A stretch of DNA of 64,000 nt from Treponema sp. UBA4873 (GTDB lineage: Bacteria; Spirochaetota; Spirochaetia; Treponematales; Treponemataceae). The notes below the pieces were generated by a model. It did no database searches and was not told the origin of the DNA. It saw only the letters and a program-made list of their open reading frames with translations. The position numbers and the translations under genes are program-made. Shown here piece by piece: positions 54,205 to 62,900 of the stretch. The DNA lies in assembly GCA_002399405.1 (NCBI GenBank), contig DHDP01000005.1, positions 62,001 to 126,000 on the forward strand, written 5' to 3'. Each line of letters begins with the position of its first letter. The first letter of the stretch is position 1.

Positions 54205-54385
54205 GGACGGATATTCGCTCGTCGATGCAGCCCTTTCAATATTCATCGCGGGTGTAGTCCTTCTTGCCGTCTGTGCGCTTGTTTCTGCTGCTCTGCGTTT
54301 TTCCCTGCGTACTGTCGGAAAAATTGACTCCGCAATACAGACTGAAAACGCGGCCGCAGAAAAGGTGTTTTCGTATGCGGAGTGA
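54179..54385 (+). CDS. Helix-only mini-pseudopilin (GspH/I-like)
   Basis: A 68-residue product overlapping the end of gspG. It has a prepilin-type signal (RRGSEDG, cut before YSLVDAALSIFIAGVVLLAV) with Asp rather than Glu at mature position 5. After the N-terminal helix (to about residue 65) it stops, without the globular domain normal for GspH or GspI. Its position between gspG and the gspJ-like gene suits a GspI- or GspH-type minor pseudopilin. It overlaps the next gene by 11 bases. Confidence 0.75.
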   Translation: MLILRRGSEDGYSLVDAALSIFIAGVVLLAVCALVSAALRFSLRTVGKIDSAIQTENAAAEKVFSYAE

Positions 54386-54824
54386 TTCGGAAAACGGTTT
54401 TACCTTTATAGAAGTGCTCGTTTCTCTGCTTATTATTTCTCTTGTGGGAATGGTGCTGTATGCTTCGTTTTCGGCGGGATTCAGGGGAATTGAAAAGTCG
54501 AAGGCGGAAATGCGTACTGCGGTGCGTCGTCTGCAGACGGACAGTATCATTCGCTCTGCCGCGGGATCGGTACGGATACCGTACTGGATAACGGAATATG
54601 AGATAACCGCTGCGGGAGAAACGCTGGAGTTTCCGTGGTACGACGGAGAGAAGGAAATAAAAACGGTACGGCTTCCTTCCGGTGTAGTGATAGATAAAAG
54701 TGAGCTTGTCCGGAAGGACGGAGAAGCTCCGTTCGGAATCAGAATAACATATAAAATCGGAAAACGGGAATATACGACTTCGGCGGCGTTCGGGTCGTTT
54801 CCTGCGGGAAAAGTAAAATTGTGA
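54375..54824 (+). CDS. Minor pseudopilin, GspJ-like
   Basis: 149 residues with prepilin signal MRSDSENG cut before FTFIEVLVSLLIISLVG, with Glu at position 5. A small globular beta domain follows (RIPYWITEYEITAAGETLEFPWY, FGIRITYKIGKREYTTSAAFG). Length, signal and place before gspK fit GspJ, but GspI cannot be excluded. ATG 54375 was chosen; an upstream frame start has no prepilin signal near its N-terminus. Its stop overlaps the GTG start of gspK. Confidence 0.78.
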   Translation: MRSDSENGFTFIEVLVSLLIISLVGMVLYASFSAGFRGIEKSKAEMRTAVRRLQTDSIIRSAAGSVRIPYWITEYEITAAGETLEFPWYDGEKEIKTVRLPSGVVIDKSELVRKDGEAPFGIRITYKIGKREYTTSAAFGSFPAGKVKL

Positions 54825-55834
54825 ACAGAACTGACGATGGCTTTTCATCAATTGAATTTCTTATTGCGCTCGTTTTCCTTTCGGTCCTCGCTGCAGCCGC
54901 CGGGTATACGATAAAGACCGCAGGTCTTGCAGCCGGCCGCAGAACGGCGGCCGCAGACGCCCGGGCTCAGATAGAGAAGGTACTTGATGCCGCTGCCGAA
55001 GATTTAAAGGCTGACCCGACGCCGCTGTCCGATTCAAGATTCGATGCGTTCTGGCAGTGGAACGGGATGACTGAAAACGGATGCAGCGTTAAGCTGCGGT
55101 CGCTTTCAAGTTCGCTCAATCCGAATTTTCTGCGGACCGGAGTATATGAAAAGACCGGTCTCCGCAATCTGTTTCTTCCCGGAAAAAACGCGCAGCAGCT
55201 GCTTCAGTACAGGGAGGACAACGGTCTTTTGTTTACCTTTTCCGATTGTAAGGATTTTTTCTCCGAAGAGACGTACGGTACGTATTTTTCTCCGTACGGC
55301 TGGGCGAATATCAACATTATCGACGAGTTTGCCGTACGGCGGCTTGTTGCGGACCTTACGGGATCCGACTCCGACGGTGAGATGTTCAGGCAGAAAATGC
55401 GTACGCTGCTTGCGGACAAACAGATTCTGCAGACGGAGGATGAGTTTAAAATGTTCTGCGGAATATCGTACGATAAAATTTATCCGTACATAAACACGGA
55501 ACCTGCAATGAATGTTCAGTTTGTCGAACCTGATGTTTTAAGAAGCATCCTTTCTGATGCCGACTACAATCTTTCCGGAGCAGTGCAGAAAACAAAGCAG
55601 CTGCTTGCCCTGCGCGAAAGCAGAGAACTGACGGAAGACGATATAGTGAATGTGCTCGGGATAAACAGGACAAACAGGCTGTATTACTTCTTCGGAACGA
55701 TTACGTGGTTCTGGCAGATAGAAGTGCAGAACGATGCCGCTGCCTGTACTGAAATCATATGCAGAATGCCTCCGTCAGGTATGAACAGCCAGGCACCGGC
55801 TGAATGGTACGTGGTGGAGAAAAAATGGAAATGA
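54821..55834 (+). CDS. Minor pseudopilin GspK-like
   Basis: 337 residues. Prepilin signal MNRTDDG cut before FSSIEFLIALVFLSVLAAAAG. The large globular part fits GspK, which caps the pseudopilus: YGWANINIIDEFAVRRLVADLTGSD recalls its Asn-rich helical segment, and a second repeat (LTEDDIVNVLGIN) is present. Unlike typical GspK it has Glu at mature position 5. The GTG start overlaps the previous stop (GTGA). It overlaps the gspL-like gene by 10 bases. Confidence 0.82.
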   Translation: MNRTDDGFSSIEFLIALVFLSVLAAAAGYTIKTAGLAAGRRTAAADARAQIEKVLDAAAEDLKADPTPLSDSRFDAFWQWNGMTENGCSVKLRSLSSSLNPNFLRTGVYEKTGLRNLFLPGKNAQQLLQYREDNGLLFTFSDCKDFFSEETYGTYFSPYGWANINIIDEFAVRRLVADLTGSDSDGEMFRQKMRTLLADKQILQTEDEFKMFCGISYDKIYPYINTEPAMNVQFVEPDVLRSILSDADYNLSGAVQKTKQLLALRESRELTEDDIVNVLGINRTNRLYYFFGTITWFWQIEVQNDAAACTEIICRMPPSGMNSQAPAEWYVVEKKWK

Positions 55835-56856
55835 AGGAATGCATCGTATCGGACAAAATTATTATTTCTCCGCTCGAGGCGCGCCACTATCTTCTCGACT
55901 TACCGCCGCTGAAGGAGTCGTTCAGAAAAGAGGCCGTGGTATACGCACTGCGGACACTGTATCCCGGCACGTCCGAGTCGACGGTGTTCGATTACCGCTG
56001 TCCGCACGGAAAAACAGTCGGCATCGCCGTGTCTTCCCGGAGACTTGAAAAATACCGTTCATACAATAAACTTTTAATTTCTCCGGCGCTCGTCGTTGAG
56101 CAGACGGAGAAGAATGCGGTCGTCGTCTGCGCTGCGGAATCGTGGATTGAACTGCAGGTTATCCGGCAGGGAGCGCCGCTCGTTCTTCTCTGCGCAGGGC
56201 AGCCGGATACGACGGGAAAAGACGTGATCGGGCCGGTACTCGCCGACAAGGCGTACAGCGACCTGCCTGTGCATATCTATACGCTTCCCGGGGCGCAGGT
56301 GCAGCGTCTTGACGGATATGAACGATGCCGCGGTGCTGTGCGGAAGCCGTTCGCCGATATACTCACCCCTGCGGCGGTTTCAAAATCGGCCGTCTTCAGG
56401 GAGAGGAAGAGCGGTCCCGATTTAATAAAAATATTTTCCGTTGCGGCTGTTCTGCTTTTTGCCGGAATACTCGGCACTGCGGACATTCTGTTGTACCGGA
56501 AGGCGAATCGTGCGGCGGAAGAACTGTTGTCGGTAAAAAAAGAGTATGAACGGAAAAAAAATGCGGCAGGTATTACCGGTACGAAACCGGCATCTCCTGC
56601 TGTTCAGGTATCTGTAAAACTTCCCCTTACTGTCGTGCTGCAGGAGATTTCCGGTACTGCTTCCGGCATCAGGCTTGATTCGTTCACGGCAAACGGCAGT
56701 TCGTTTAAATTCGAAGCTGAAAATGCGCAGGCGCTGGCGGTGCTTGAAGAGCTGAAAAAATCGGCATATTTCGAGGACGTAACGTTGTATCAGGCGGTCC
56801 CTCTCGAAACGGGCGGCGAGCGGTTCATTATTTCGGGGAAAATAAAAAATGAGTAA
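55825..56856 (+). CDS. Type II secretion platform protein GspL-like
   Basis: 343 residues from ATG 55825 (GGAG five bases upstream). The first ~195 residues lack a signal peptide and resemble the actin-like cytoplasmic domain of GspL, weakly (SPLEARHYLLDLPPLKESFRK, VEQTEKNAVVVC). One membrane span (IKIFSVAAVLLFAGILGTADILL) at about 200-225 is followed by a coiled coil and a periplasmic ferredoxin-like domain of about 80 residues (LPLTVVLQEISGTASGIRLDSFTANG). This layout matches GspL or PilM-PilN fused. It overlaps the next gene by 8 bases. Confidence 0.75.
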   Translation: MEMKECIVSDKIIISPLEARHYLLDLPPLKESFRKEAVVYALRTLYPGTSESTVFDYRCPHGKTVGIAVSSRRLEKYRSYNKLLISPALVVEQTEKNAVVVCAAESWIELQVIRQGAPLVLLCAGQPDTTGKDVIGPVLADKAYSDLPVHIYTLPGAQVQRLDGYERCRGAVRKPFADILTPAAVSKSAVFRERKSGPDLIKIFSVAAVLLFAGILGTADILLYRKANRAAEELLSVKKEYERKKNAAGITGTKPASPAVQVSVKLPLTVVLQEISGTASGIRLDSFTANGSSFKFEAENAQALAVLEELKKSAYFEDVTLYQAVPLETGGERFIISGKIKNE

Positions 56857-57640
56857 ACGGGACCGCATACTGCTGCTGCTGCTCGCACTGACCGCTGCAG
56901 CTGCGTTTTTTTACACGACAATGACATCCTCGGAAGATAAAATACGAGGGGCGGAAAAGGGAATTGAACGCTATGAAGCCGCCGTGCGGAAGATCGATGC
57001 GGAGTCGCTGCAGAACAGCACAGCTGCAGGCGGTGAGCATGATGACGTAAAAATAATTTCGATAACCGACGCAGCCGACCTTATTTTGTCTCAGCTGAAA
57101 CAGGCGGGTATTACGCCCGGCCGGTACCAGATTACCGGTACCGGTAAAAATACTCAGAGCGTGGAATTTGTGTATACGTGTGAGCCGGAGGAATTCGTGC
57201 GCTTCATAACTTCCGCCGAAGGTTCGGGAACGGGCAGTTATACAATAACCGATGCGGCGGTAAAACGGGAGCGGAACGGCGGCGTTTCCGTCGTAATGCA
57301 TGCCGCCGCAGCCCCCTGCCGTTTCTCGGCAACTGCGGATACAGGTGCGGAGCATTCGTACGGATTATCACGCTTGTTTACCGCCCGGCACATCGAGCGG
57401 CCTCCGGCGGACAAAGCTGCTGCAGCTCCGTCCGTTCCCGCTCCGGGAACTGCGAAATTCAGAATAATCGGAACGGTGAGCGGCGCCGACGGCGTGCAGT
57501 ATTTGTACGTAAAGAATACCGAAAATAATAAATTGTACAAACTGGCACCGGATAAGGTCCGTGAGAATTCCGCAGCACGGTATGTCCTTGTAATCGATAA
57601 TGCCGAATATGAAATTTTAAAAAAACAGGAGAACCGATGA
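56849..57640 (+). CDS. GspM-like protein fused to a GspC-like homology region
   Basis: 263 residues. The first two thirds look like GspM/PilO: a membrane helix at 6-24, a coiled coil at about 28-60 and a ferredoxin-like domain (DAADLILSQLKQAGITPGRYQ, VEFVYTCEPEEFVRFITSAEG). A Pro/Ala-rich linker (about 185-205) then leads to FRIIGTVSGADGVQYLYVKN and YEILK, which resembles the HR domain of GspC that contacts the secretin. No separate gspC is found in the cluster, so the fusion may supply both functions. The homology is by eye and needs a profile search. Confidence 0.65.
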   Translation: MSKRDRILLLLLALTAAAAFFYTTMTSSEDKIRGAEKGIERYEAAVRKIDAESLQNSTAAGGEHDDVKIISITDAADLILSQLKQAGITPGRYQITGTGKNTQSVEFVYTCEPEEFVRFITSAEGSGTGSYTITDAAVKRERNGGVSVVMHAAAAPCRFSATADTGAEHSYGLSRLFTARHIERPPADKAAAAPSVPAPGTAKFRIIGTVSGADGVQYLYVKNTENNKLYKLAPDKVRENSAARYVLVIDNAEYEILKKQENR

Positions 57641-57714
57641 TTGTACCTCCATGTACAATCATCATCCGCAGTTTGCTCCAGAGTCGCAAACTGCAATCTG
57701 CGTCGTCCTGACGC
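57636..57714. repeat. Three consecutive hairpins in the gap before the lipoprotein gene
   Basis: GATGATTGTAC/GTACAATCATC with loop CTCCAT (57636-57663, 11 bp); GCAGTTTGC/GCAAACTGC with a 9-base loop (57668-57694); GCGTC/GACGC with loop GTCCT (57700-57714). The order of two longer hairpins followed by a short GC one, and the GTCCT loop, recall the element at 12765-12992. The first stem overlaps the end of the gspM-like gene. Confidence 0.75.
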
Positions 57715-57746
57715 ACCGCTGACGCGGAGTTTTTATAGGAGATTTT

Positions 57747-58403
57747 ATGAAGAGAAAAACAAGTCTGCCGATTATTTTTGCCGTGCTCGGCGTCTGTTTA
57801 ACGGGCTGCGCGACGACGAAACAGATTCAACCGACACTGAACGGAATGATATACGATTCTGACAACGAGCCTGTCGCGGACGCTCTGGTAAAAATTACCG
57901 ATGCAGTTCAGACGAACAGCGACATTTACGGCCATTTCCGTATTGAAAATCTCAGGGCGGACACCGATTATACGATTATCTGCACGAAAAAAGGGTACGA
58001 GACGACTTCCGTAAAGTTCACCTACAGCAGTGTTTCGGAAGTTGCCTACGTTCGCATGTATTCGTCCGAACAGCTTCTGAGCCTTGCAGAGGCGGAAATA
58101 CAGCAGAAAAAATACGATACCGCGCAGACTTTTCTGGACAGGGCGGATAAAGCGGGCGGAAGCGAAGTGTGCACGGGGTACCTCAGGGCTGTCACAGCGT
58201 ATTCAAAAAAATCATACGACGACGCCCTTGCCCGACTGCAGCAGCTTATGGATGCAGGGTACACGGAACCGTATATCTATCTTTTTACTGCGGACGTGTA
58301 CGAGTACGGGCTGTCCGACAAAGAGAACGCAAAGAAATACCTGCAGCTTTATCTGAATACCACCTACGATCCCGAGGCAGCAGCCCGGCTGGAAGGGTTA
58401 TGA
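57747..58403 (+). CDS. Lipoprotein with CarboxypepD-like and TPR regions
   Basis: 218 residues, signal peptide with lipobox LTGC (Cys21). Residues about 30-105 form a carboxypeptidase-regulatory-like beta sandwich (LNGMIYDSDNEPVADALVKITDAVQTNSDIYGHFRIENL). Residues about 110-218 are TPR-like helices (EAEIQQKKYDTAQTFLDRADKAG, SYDDALARLQQLMDAG, ENAKKYLQLYL). AGGAGA precedes the ATG. Being in the secretion operon, and since TPR lipoproteins serve as pilotins for some secretins, a pilotin-like role for GspD is possible but not proven. Confidence 0.8.
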   Translation: MKRKTSLPIIFAVLGVCLTGCATTKQIQPTLNGMIYDSDNEPVADALVKITDAVQTNSDIYGHFRIENLRADTDYTIICTKKGYETTSVKFTYSSVSEVAYVRMYSSEQLLSLAEAEIQQKKYDTAQTFLDRADKAGGSEVCTGYLRAVTAYSKKSYDDALARLQQLMDAGYTEPYIYLFTADVYEYGLSDKENAKKYLQLYLNTTYDPEAAARLEGL

Positions 58404-58852
58404 GTTTTTCCGCCGGCCTCACACTCGTTTTTCTGGCTTTCGCAGTTCCCCTTTCCGTAATCGACATACGGACAATGCGCATTCCTATATGGATAACATA
58501 TGCCGGGTACGCCGCAGCCCTTGTATATTTGAGCGTGTACGGCCGACAGCATCTCCTGAATGCACTTACCGGAGCAGCCGTTATTTTTCTGCTTTTTCTG
58601 TTCCTGCGTGAAATAACGCATAAAGGCCTGGGCTTCGGGGACGTACGGTACAGCCTCCTGTGCGGGCTTTACTGCGGTTTTCCCGGCATACTCGCAGGAT
58701 GCGCGCTTGCCGCTCTGGGCGGACTCTTGTACTTCGCTCTATTTCATATAATAAAAAGAAATGTACCGATAAGGAACGTAAAGATACCATTTGCACCGTT
58801 TATGACGGCCGGATCGGTCACAGCAGCGCTGATTGTTGTAAGATTTTTCTGA
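58400..58852 (+). CDS. Short prepilin peptidase (A24 family)
   Basis: Membrane aspartic protease that removes the leader from the pseudopilins encoded upstream. The 150 residues are nearly all hydrophobic, with the two catalytic Asp motifs SVIDIRTMRIP and GLGFGDVRYS. The N-terminal methyltransferase domain of full-length PilD/GspO is missing, so it would cut but perhaps not methylate. ATGA overlap with the lipoprotein gene. Its 3' end (from 58715) is repeated at 59701-59835. Confidence 0.85.
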   Translation: MSFSAGLTLVFLAFAVPLSVIDIRTMRIPIWITYAGYAAALVYLSVYGRQHLLNALTGAAVIFLLFLFLREITHKGLGFGDVRYSLLCGLYCGFPGILAGCALAALGGLLYFALFHIIKRNVPIRNVKIPFAPFMTAGSVTAALIVVRFF

Positions 58853-58909
58853 TTATACAAACTTTGTTATACGGTTAATAACTCACTTTTATTACAGTCC
58901 TGTTACGTG

Positions 58910-59233
58910 TTACCTTCCTTCCCTTTTTGCAGCAATATCATAAACTTCATTGTCTTCCCTTACAGAAATAACAATAATTCTCATAATAGTATCCGCCTCT
59001 GCTTTCATAAGTTTGTAAACGACCCTTAATCCTAATCCTTTCAACTTTATTTTTAAAAGTTCCGTCAAATTATTTCCACTTTTATTTCCCAGCGGTTTCC
59101 CATATCCACCTTCTGTATACGGCAACGGATTTTCAGAAACTTTTATAATTGCTTTTAAAACTACTTTTCTTTGAAAACCGTCAAGTTCCTTTAATTCCCG
59201 CTTTGCTTCCGGATGGTAATCTATTTTCCACAT
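58910..59233 (-). CDS. RelE/ParE-family toxin
   Basis: 107 residues of the RelE superfamily, ribosome-dependent mRNA interferases or gyrase poisons. It shows YHPEAKRELKELDGFQRKVVLKAI at the N-terminus and the core LKIKLKGLGLRVVYKLMKAEADTIMRIIVISVREDNEVYDIA. It is closest in style to the RelE branch. The gene follows the antitoxin by 3 bases. It is rich in A+T, unlike the surrounding secretion genes, which points to acquisition by transfer. Confidence 0.87.
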   Translation of the reverse strand: MWKIDYHPEAKRELKELDGFQRKVVLKAIIKVSENPLPYTEGGYGKPLGNKSGNNLTELLKIKLKGLGLRVVYKLMKAEADTIMRIIVISVREDNEVYDIAAKREGR

Positions 59234-59236
59234 AGA

Positions 59237-59557
59237 CTACTCCAGTTCTACATCAACATCTTTTAAGTCTTCCTCAGTAACATCCAGCTCCTTTAGAACA
59301 TCTTCCTGTGAAATATAATTAACCGGTTGAGATAATCTTTTATTTGCTTCCGCAAGAAGCAGGGCATCTTCATACTGTTCAATCAGATTCTGATACTCTT
59401 TCGGACTGATCAGAACACATTCCGGAGTATTATTTTTTACGACTATTCTTATTCCGCCTGTTTTAACTTCATTGAAAATCTTATTTGCCTCACCTTTATT
59501 GAACCGGCTGATTGGTACTATTGAATCCAGGATATTAACTGCTTTGACTACATTCAT
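59237..59557 (-). CDS. Phd/YefM-type antitoxin
   Basis: 106 residues from ATG 59557, set by AAGGAGG seven bases upstream. The N-terminal NVVKAVNILDSIVPISRFNKGEANKIFNEVKTGGIRIVVKNNTPECVLISPKEYQNLIE is the Phd/YefM DNA-binding fold (shown here by its key segments); the acidic C-terminal tail should bind and neutralise the toxin. It precedes the toxin gene in transcription, and a promoter-proximal palindrome fits autoregulation. Confidence 0.85.
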   Translation of the reverse strand: MNVVKAVNILDSIVPISRFNKGEANKIFNEVKTGGIRIVVKNNTPECVLISPKEYQNLIEQYEDALLLAEANKRLSQPVNYISQEDVLKELDVTEEDLKDVDVELE

Positions 59558-59583
59558 AGCAAACCTCCTTATCGAGTTTTCTA

Positions 59584-59601
59584 TGTATAATATACTATAC
59601 A
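59584..59601. promoter_or_regulatory. Toxin-antitoxin operator
   Basis: TGTATA, six bases, TATACA: a perfect inverted repeat 27-44 bases before the antitoxin start. On the minus strand it overlaps a -10 box (TATATT) lying 17 bases after TTGTCT. Typical of autoregulation by a Phd-family antitoxin. Confidence 0.72.
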
Positions 59602-59700
59602 ATATATTTATAGACAAGTTTGTTGATATTTTTATCGATATTTTGAACACTTTTTTTCATAAAGATTGTTTATTCAAAGAGTCGGAAAATCAATAATACA

Positions 59701-59835
59701 TTGCAGGGGAACCTTTTGTTTTTTGCACTGTTTCATAGAATTAAAAGAAATGTACCGATAAAGAACGTGAAAATACCATTTGCACCGTTTATGACGGCCG
59801 GATCAGTTACAGCAGCACTGATTATCCTGAAATAG
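59701..59835 (+). pseudogene. 3' remnant of a prepilin peptidase gene
   Basis: In one frame it reads LLFFALFHRIKRNVPIKN, then continues KIPFAPFMTAGSVTAAL and IILK before a stop at 59833. The intact gene has LLYFALFHIIKRNVPIRN, the same KIPFAPFMTAGSVTAAL and then IVVRFF. Most base differences are silent, so both versions evolved as coding sequence. The gap 59558-59973 (over 400 bases) holds only this remnant, the toxin-antitoxin promoter and the promoter at 59848-59875. Confidence 0.85.
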
Positions 59836-59847
59836 TTTTAAGTTTTC

Positions 59848-59875
59848 TTGATTTTATAAATAAATGTGCTATAGT
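59848..59875 (+). promoter_or_regulatory. Promoter of the Ig-like repeat protein gene
   Basis: TTGATT at 59848-59853, a 16-base spacer and TATAGT at 59870-59875. It leaves a leader of about 90 bases before ATG 59974; I see no recognisable riboswitch in it. Confidence 0.6.
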
Positions 59876-59973
59876 GTATAAGATAATATTTTGTACACTT
59901 AATGAACATATATAAGGTTTTCCGGTTCGAGCTGCTGTGGATGTGCTTTAAAGCCGGTATACGAGGGTGAGGT

Positions 59974-62900
59974 ATGAAAAAAAGATTCTGGCTGTCTGGT
60001 GTCATAATGATTACAGCAGCATGTTTTTGTAGTGCGGCAGAATGGGGAGTATCAGGAAAAATTTCAGTATATTCAGGCGTCAGCGACACCTACAACTTGA
60101 AAATCAGTGTAGCTGACAGCGATTGCAGCTGGACGGAAGCTAATTACGGATGCGTAAAAAAAGGAACCATACTTACGATAGCGTATGATGCTGCATCTGC
60201 TGTATGGAACTCACCAGGACAGGGGGGCGGTCATGTAGAAAAAGCTACCTATTTGTTAATAAATGACAAAGAATATACAGGTTCTACTTATACTGTTTCC
60301 GGGACTACTAACATAAAACTTATATGTAAATCTGAAGAAATAACTGACATCTTATGGACTATGAAAATCAGATTATATGACAGTGCGGCAGAATGGGAAA
60401 CATCAGGAAAAATTTCAGTAGATGATATTTATACTTGGATCGGAGGGAATGCGGATTACAGTCTGAAAGTCAATGCGATGGACGGCAGCGGCTACTGGAT
60501 GGGAGATAATTACGGATACGTGAAGAAAGGAACGGTACTGTCGATTACATATAATCCAGCATCTTTGAGTTATTTGTATGAAACTGGGCATGCGACACCT
60601 CATGGTTACAAAGGCACCGACCTTTCCATTAATGGAGCAATATCGAACGAAAAATCGTCTACATATACAGTTTTGAGCGACACGGTAATAAAACTTTTTA
60701 TCTACGGTTACGGTTACGGTTATGCATACACGGGGGATCTGCTTACTCTGCAATTGATATGCGACAGGGATGCACCTGATTTAGACAGCAAAGAAGCGAA
60801 GACAACGGACGGCAGCGACTATACTAGTGGAACATGGACGGCAGGAAACGTGACTTTTACATTTACCGGCAGTGATGCCACATCCGGTTTTAAAGGATAT
60901 GAAATATCGACAGACGAGGGGAATAGCTGTATAGGACAAACGAGCAATACATATACAGTTTCAACAGAAGGAAGCGTACCGGTATGGCTCCGGGCGGTAG
61001 ATAAGGCAGGAAATGTAAGCGACTGGAAAAAATGGCAGGTCCGGATAGACAAAACAAAACCGCACATAGGTGTTACGACCGCGTACAGCGGCGGGGTGTG
61101 GAGTACAGGAGCAGTGACGTACCGTGTAGAGGCAGCGGATTCTGTGTCGGGGGTTGCGTCATTCGGCTGCACTGACAGCGGAGTGGAAAAGACATTCAGC
61201 GGAGCGAATCCGTATGAGTATGTCGTGACGAGCGGGGAACACGCGATAACGTTTTATGCGGTGGACGAAGCGGGCAATGAAGTGACTGCGGGACCGTATA
61301 CGGCGAAGGTTGATCTGGAAGCGCCGGCTTTGCGGATAACAGGGAATGATGCGGCAGAAAAAGTCTACACAAGCGGAACGTGGACGAACGGGGTCGTGGA
61401 GTTTACGCTCAGCGGAAGCGACGGCGTTTCGGGGGTAAAGGGATATGAGTATAAACAGAGCGAAACCGGAAGCATTCTGAATCTGAGCGGAAATACGTAT
61501 ACGGCGGGGAGCACGCAGCAGGTATGGTTCCGTGCGGTGGACAATGCCGGAAACAGGGGTGTGTGGACGGCATATTCCGTCGACATCGATAAGAGTGTAC
61601 CGGTCATAACACTCGGCATGGGAACAGCAGCATCCGGCGGGGTGTATTATCTTTCAGCCGCAGCTCTTAAAAAAGTGACATGTTCGGGTATCGACAGCGG
61701 AGGAAGCGGCATACAGCAGCGGAGCTGTTCCGTGGACGGGGCGCTGCCGGTCATATACAGTGCGATGGACGGGAGTGAAATTCAAAACAGTATCTCTCAG
61801 GCGGGTCAGGGGAAGCATACGTACACGCTTGCAGTAACGGACAACGCCGGAAACAGTACTTCAAAGAGTGTAACGGTTCTCTACGACGACAGTGCGGTCA
61901 GCGGCGACGACACGGGGCTTGCACTTGGCGACGCTCATCGTGCCGGAACGACGATTCTTACGGACACCAAGTACACGGCGGACATAACGAACGCGGTGCC
62001 TGTCGTGAGGGTGCAGAGCGACGGTGGGGCGCAGGGCGGTACTGTAACATGGACGCTCGGGGGAAAGGCGTTCACCGGTATTGTCGGCGGAACGGCCGTA
62101 CAGGACGGAAAGGGCGGCAGCTGGTATCCGGTGACGGTAACGGCAAGAACGGACGGGGCTGGTACGGCAGCCGTATCGGAAGCGGAATATGCTTCGTATG
62201 TGAAAGGTCTTTCGGACGGCGGGTATCCGGTGTCCGTAACGGTTACCGATTTGTGCGGGAATGCAGGTACGAAACAGTTCGTGCTTACGAAGGACAGTGC
62301 CGCACCGAAGCCGGTTGCTTCGTGGCTTCAATCAGTGGAAACGGATTCTGCGGGAAACGTACGCTGTAAAATCAGTCTGCCTGCAGGGACGGAAAAGACT
62401 TCCGTATATCAATTTAAGAATAAAGCGGGGATGACCGCAGCCGCAGGCAGCGGATTTGCCGGAGAGAATCCGGTGTACAGCAATTCGGGGACGGACGGAA
62501 TCGATCAGACAATAACCTGCAGTGTACAGAGACAGAAAGCGGAGCTGTATCTTTCGGCGGTTGACGGCAGCGGGAACTATGAAGAGAGCGTGCTGACTGT
62601 CACAGTGCCCGATGCGCCTGCAGCGGTCGGTGCGGAGAAAGTGATTACGACCGATACGCAGAACGGGACGGTGTCTTTTTATCTGGCAGTTGCAAATCCG
62701 CCCGGTACGCCGGCGGGAATACCGGTAACGGATATAGACGGAAACATGTATACGGTTACCTATAAGACTGTCTATAAGTGCATCGGGCTGAAGGAAAATA
62801 AGGAAACGGGAGAAAGTGTGAGCGCCGGGACCGGCACGGGCGCTTATGTCTGGACTGTTGACGATCTGAAAGCGGCCGGCGCGTGGGGAACGGGTACCGA

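Noticed and set aside
59882..59973. Riboswitch in the leader of the Ig-like protein gene
   Set aside because: Only short pairings (CCGG) could be found and no known consensus was recognised.
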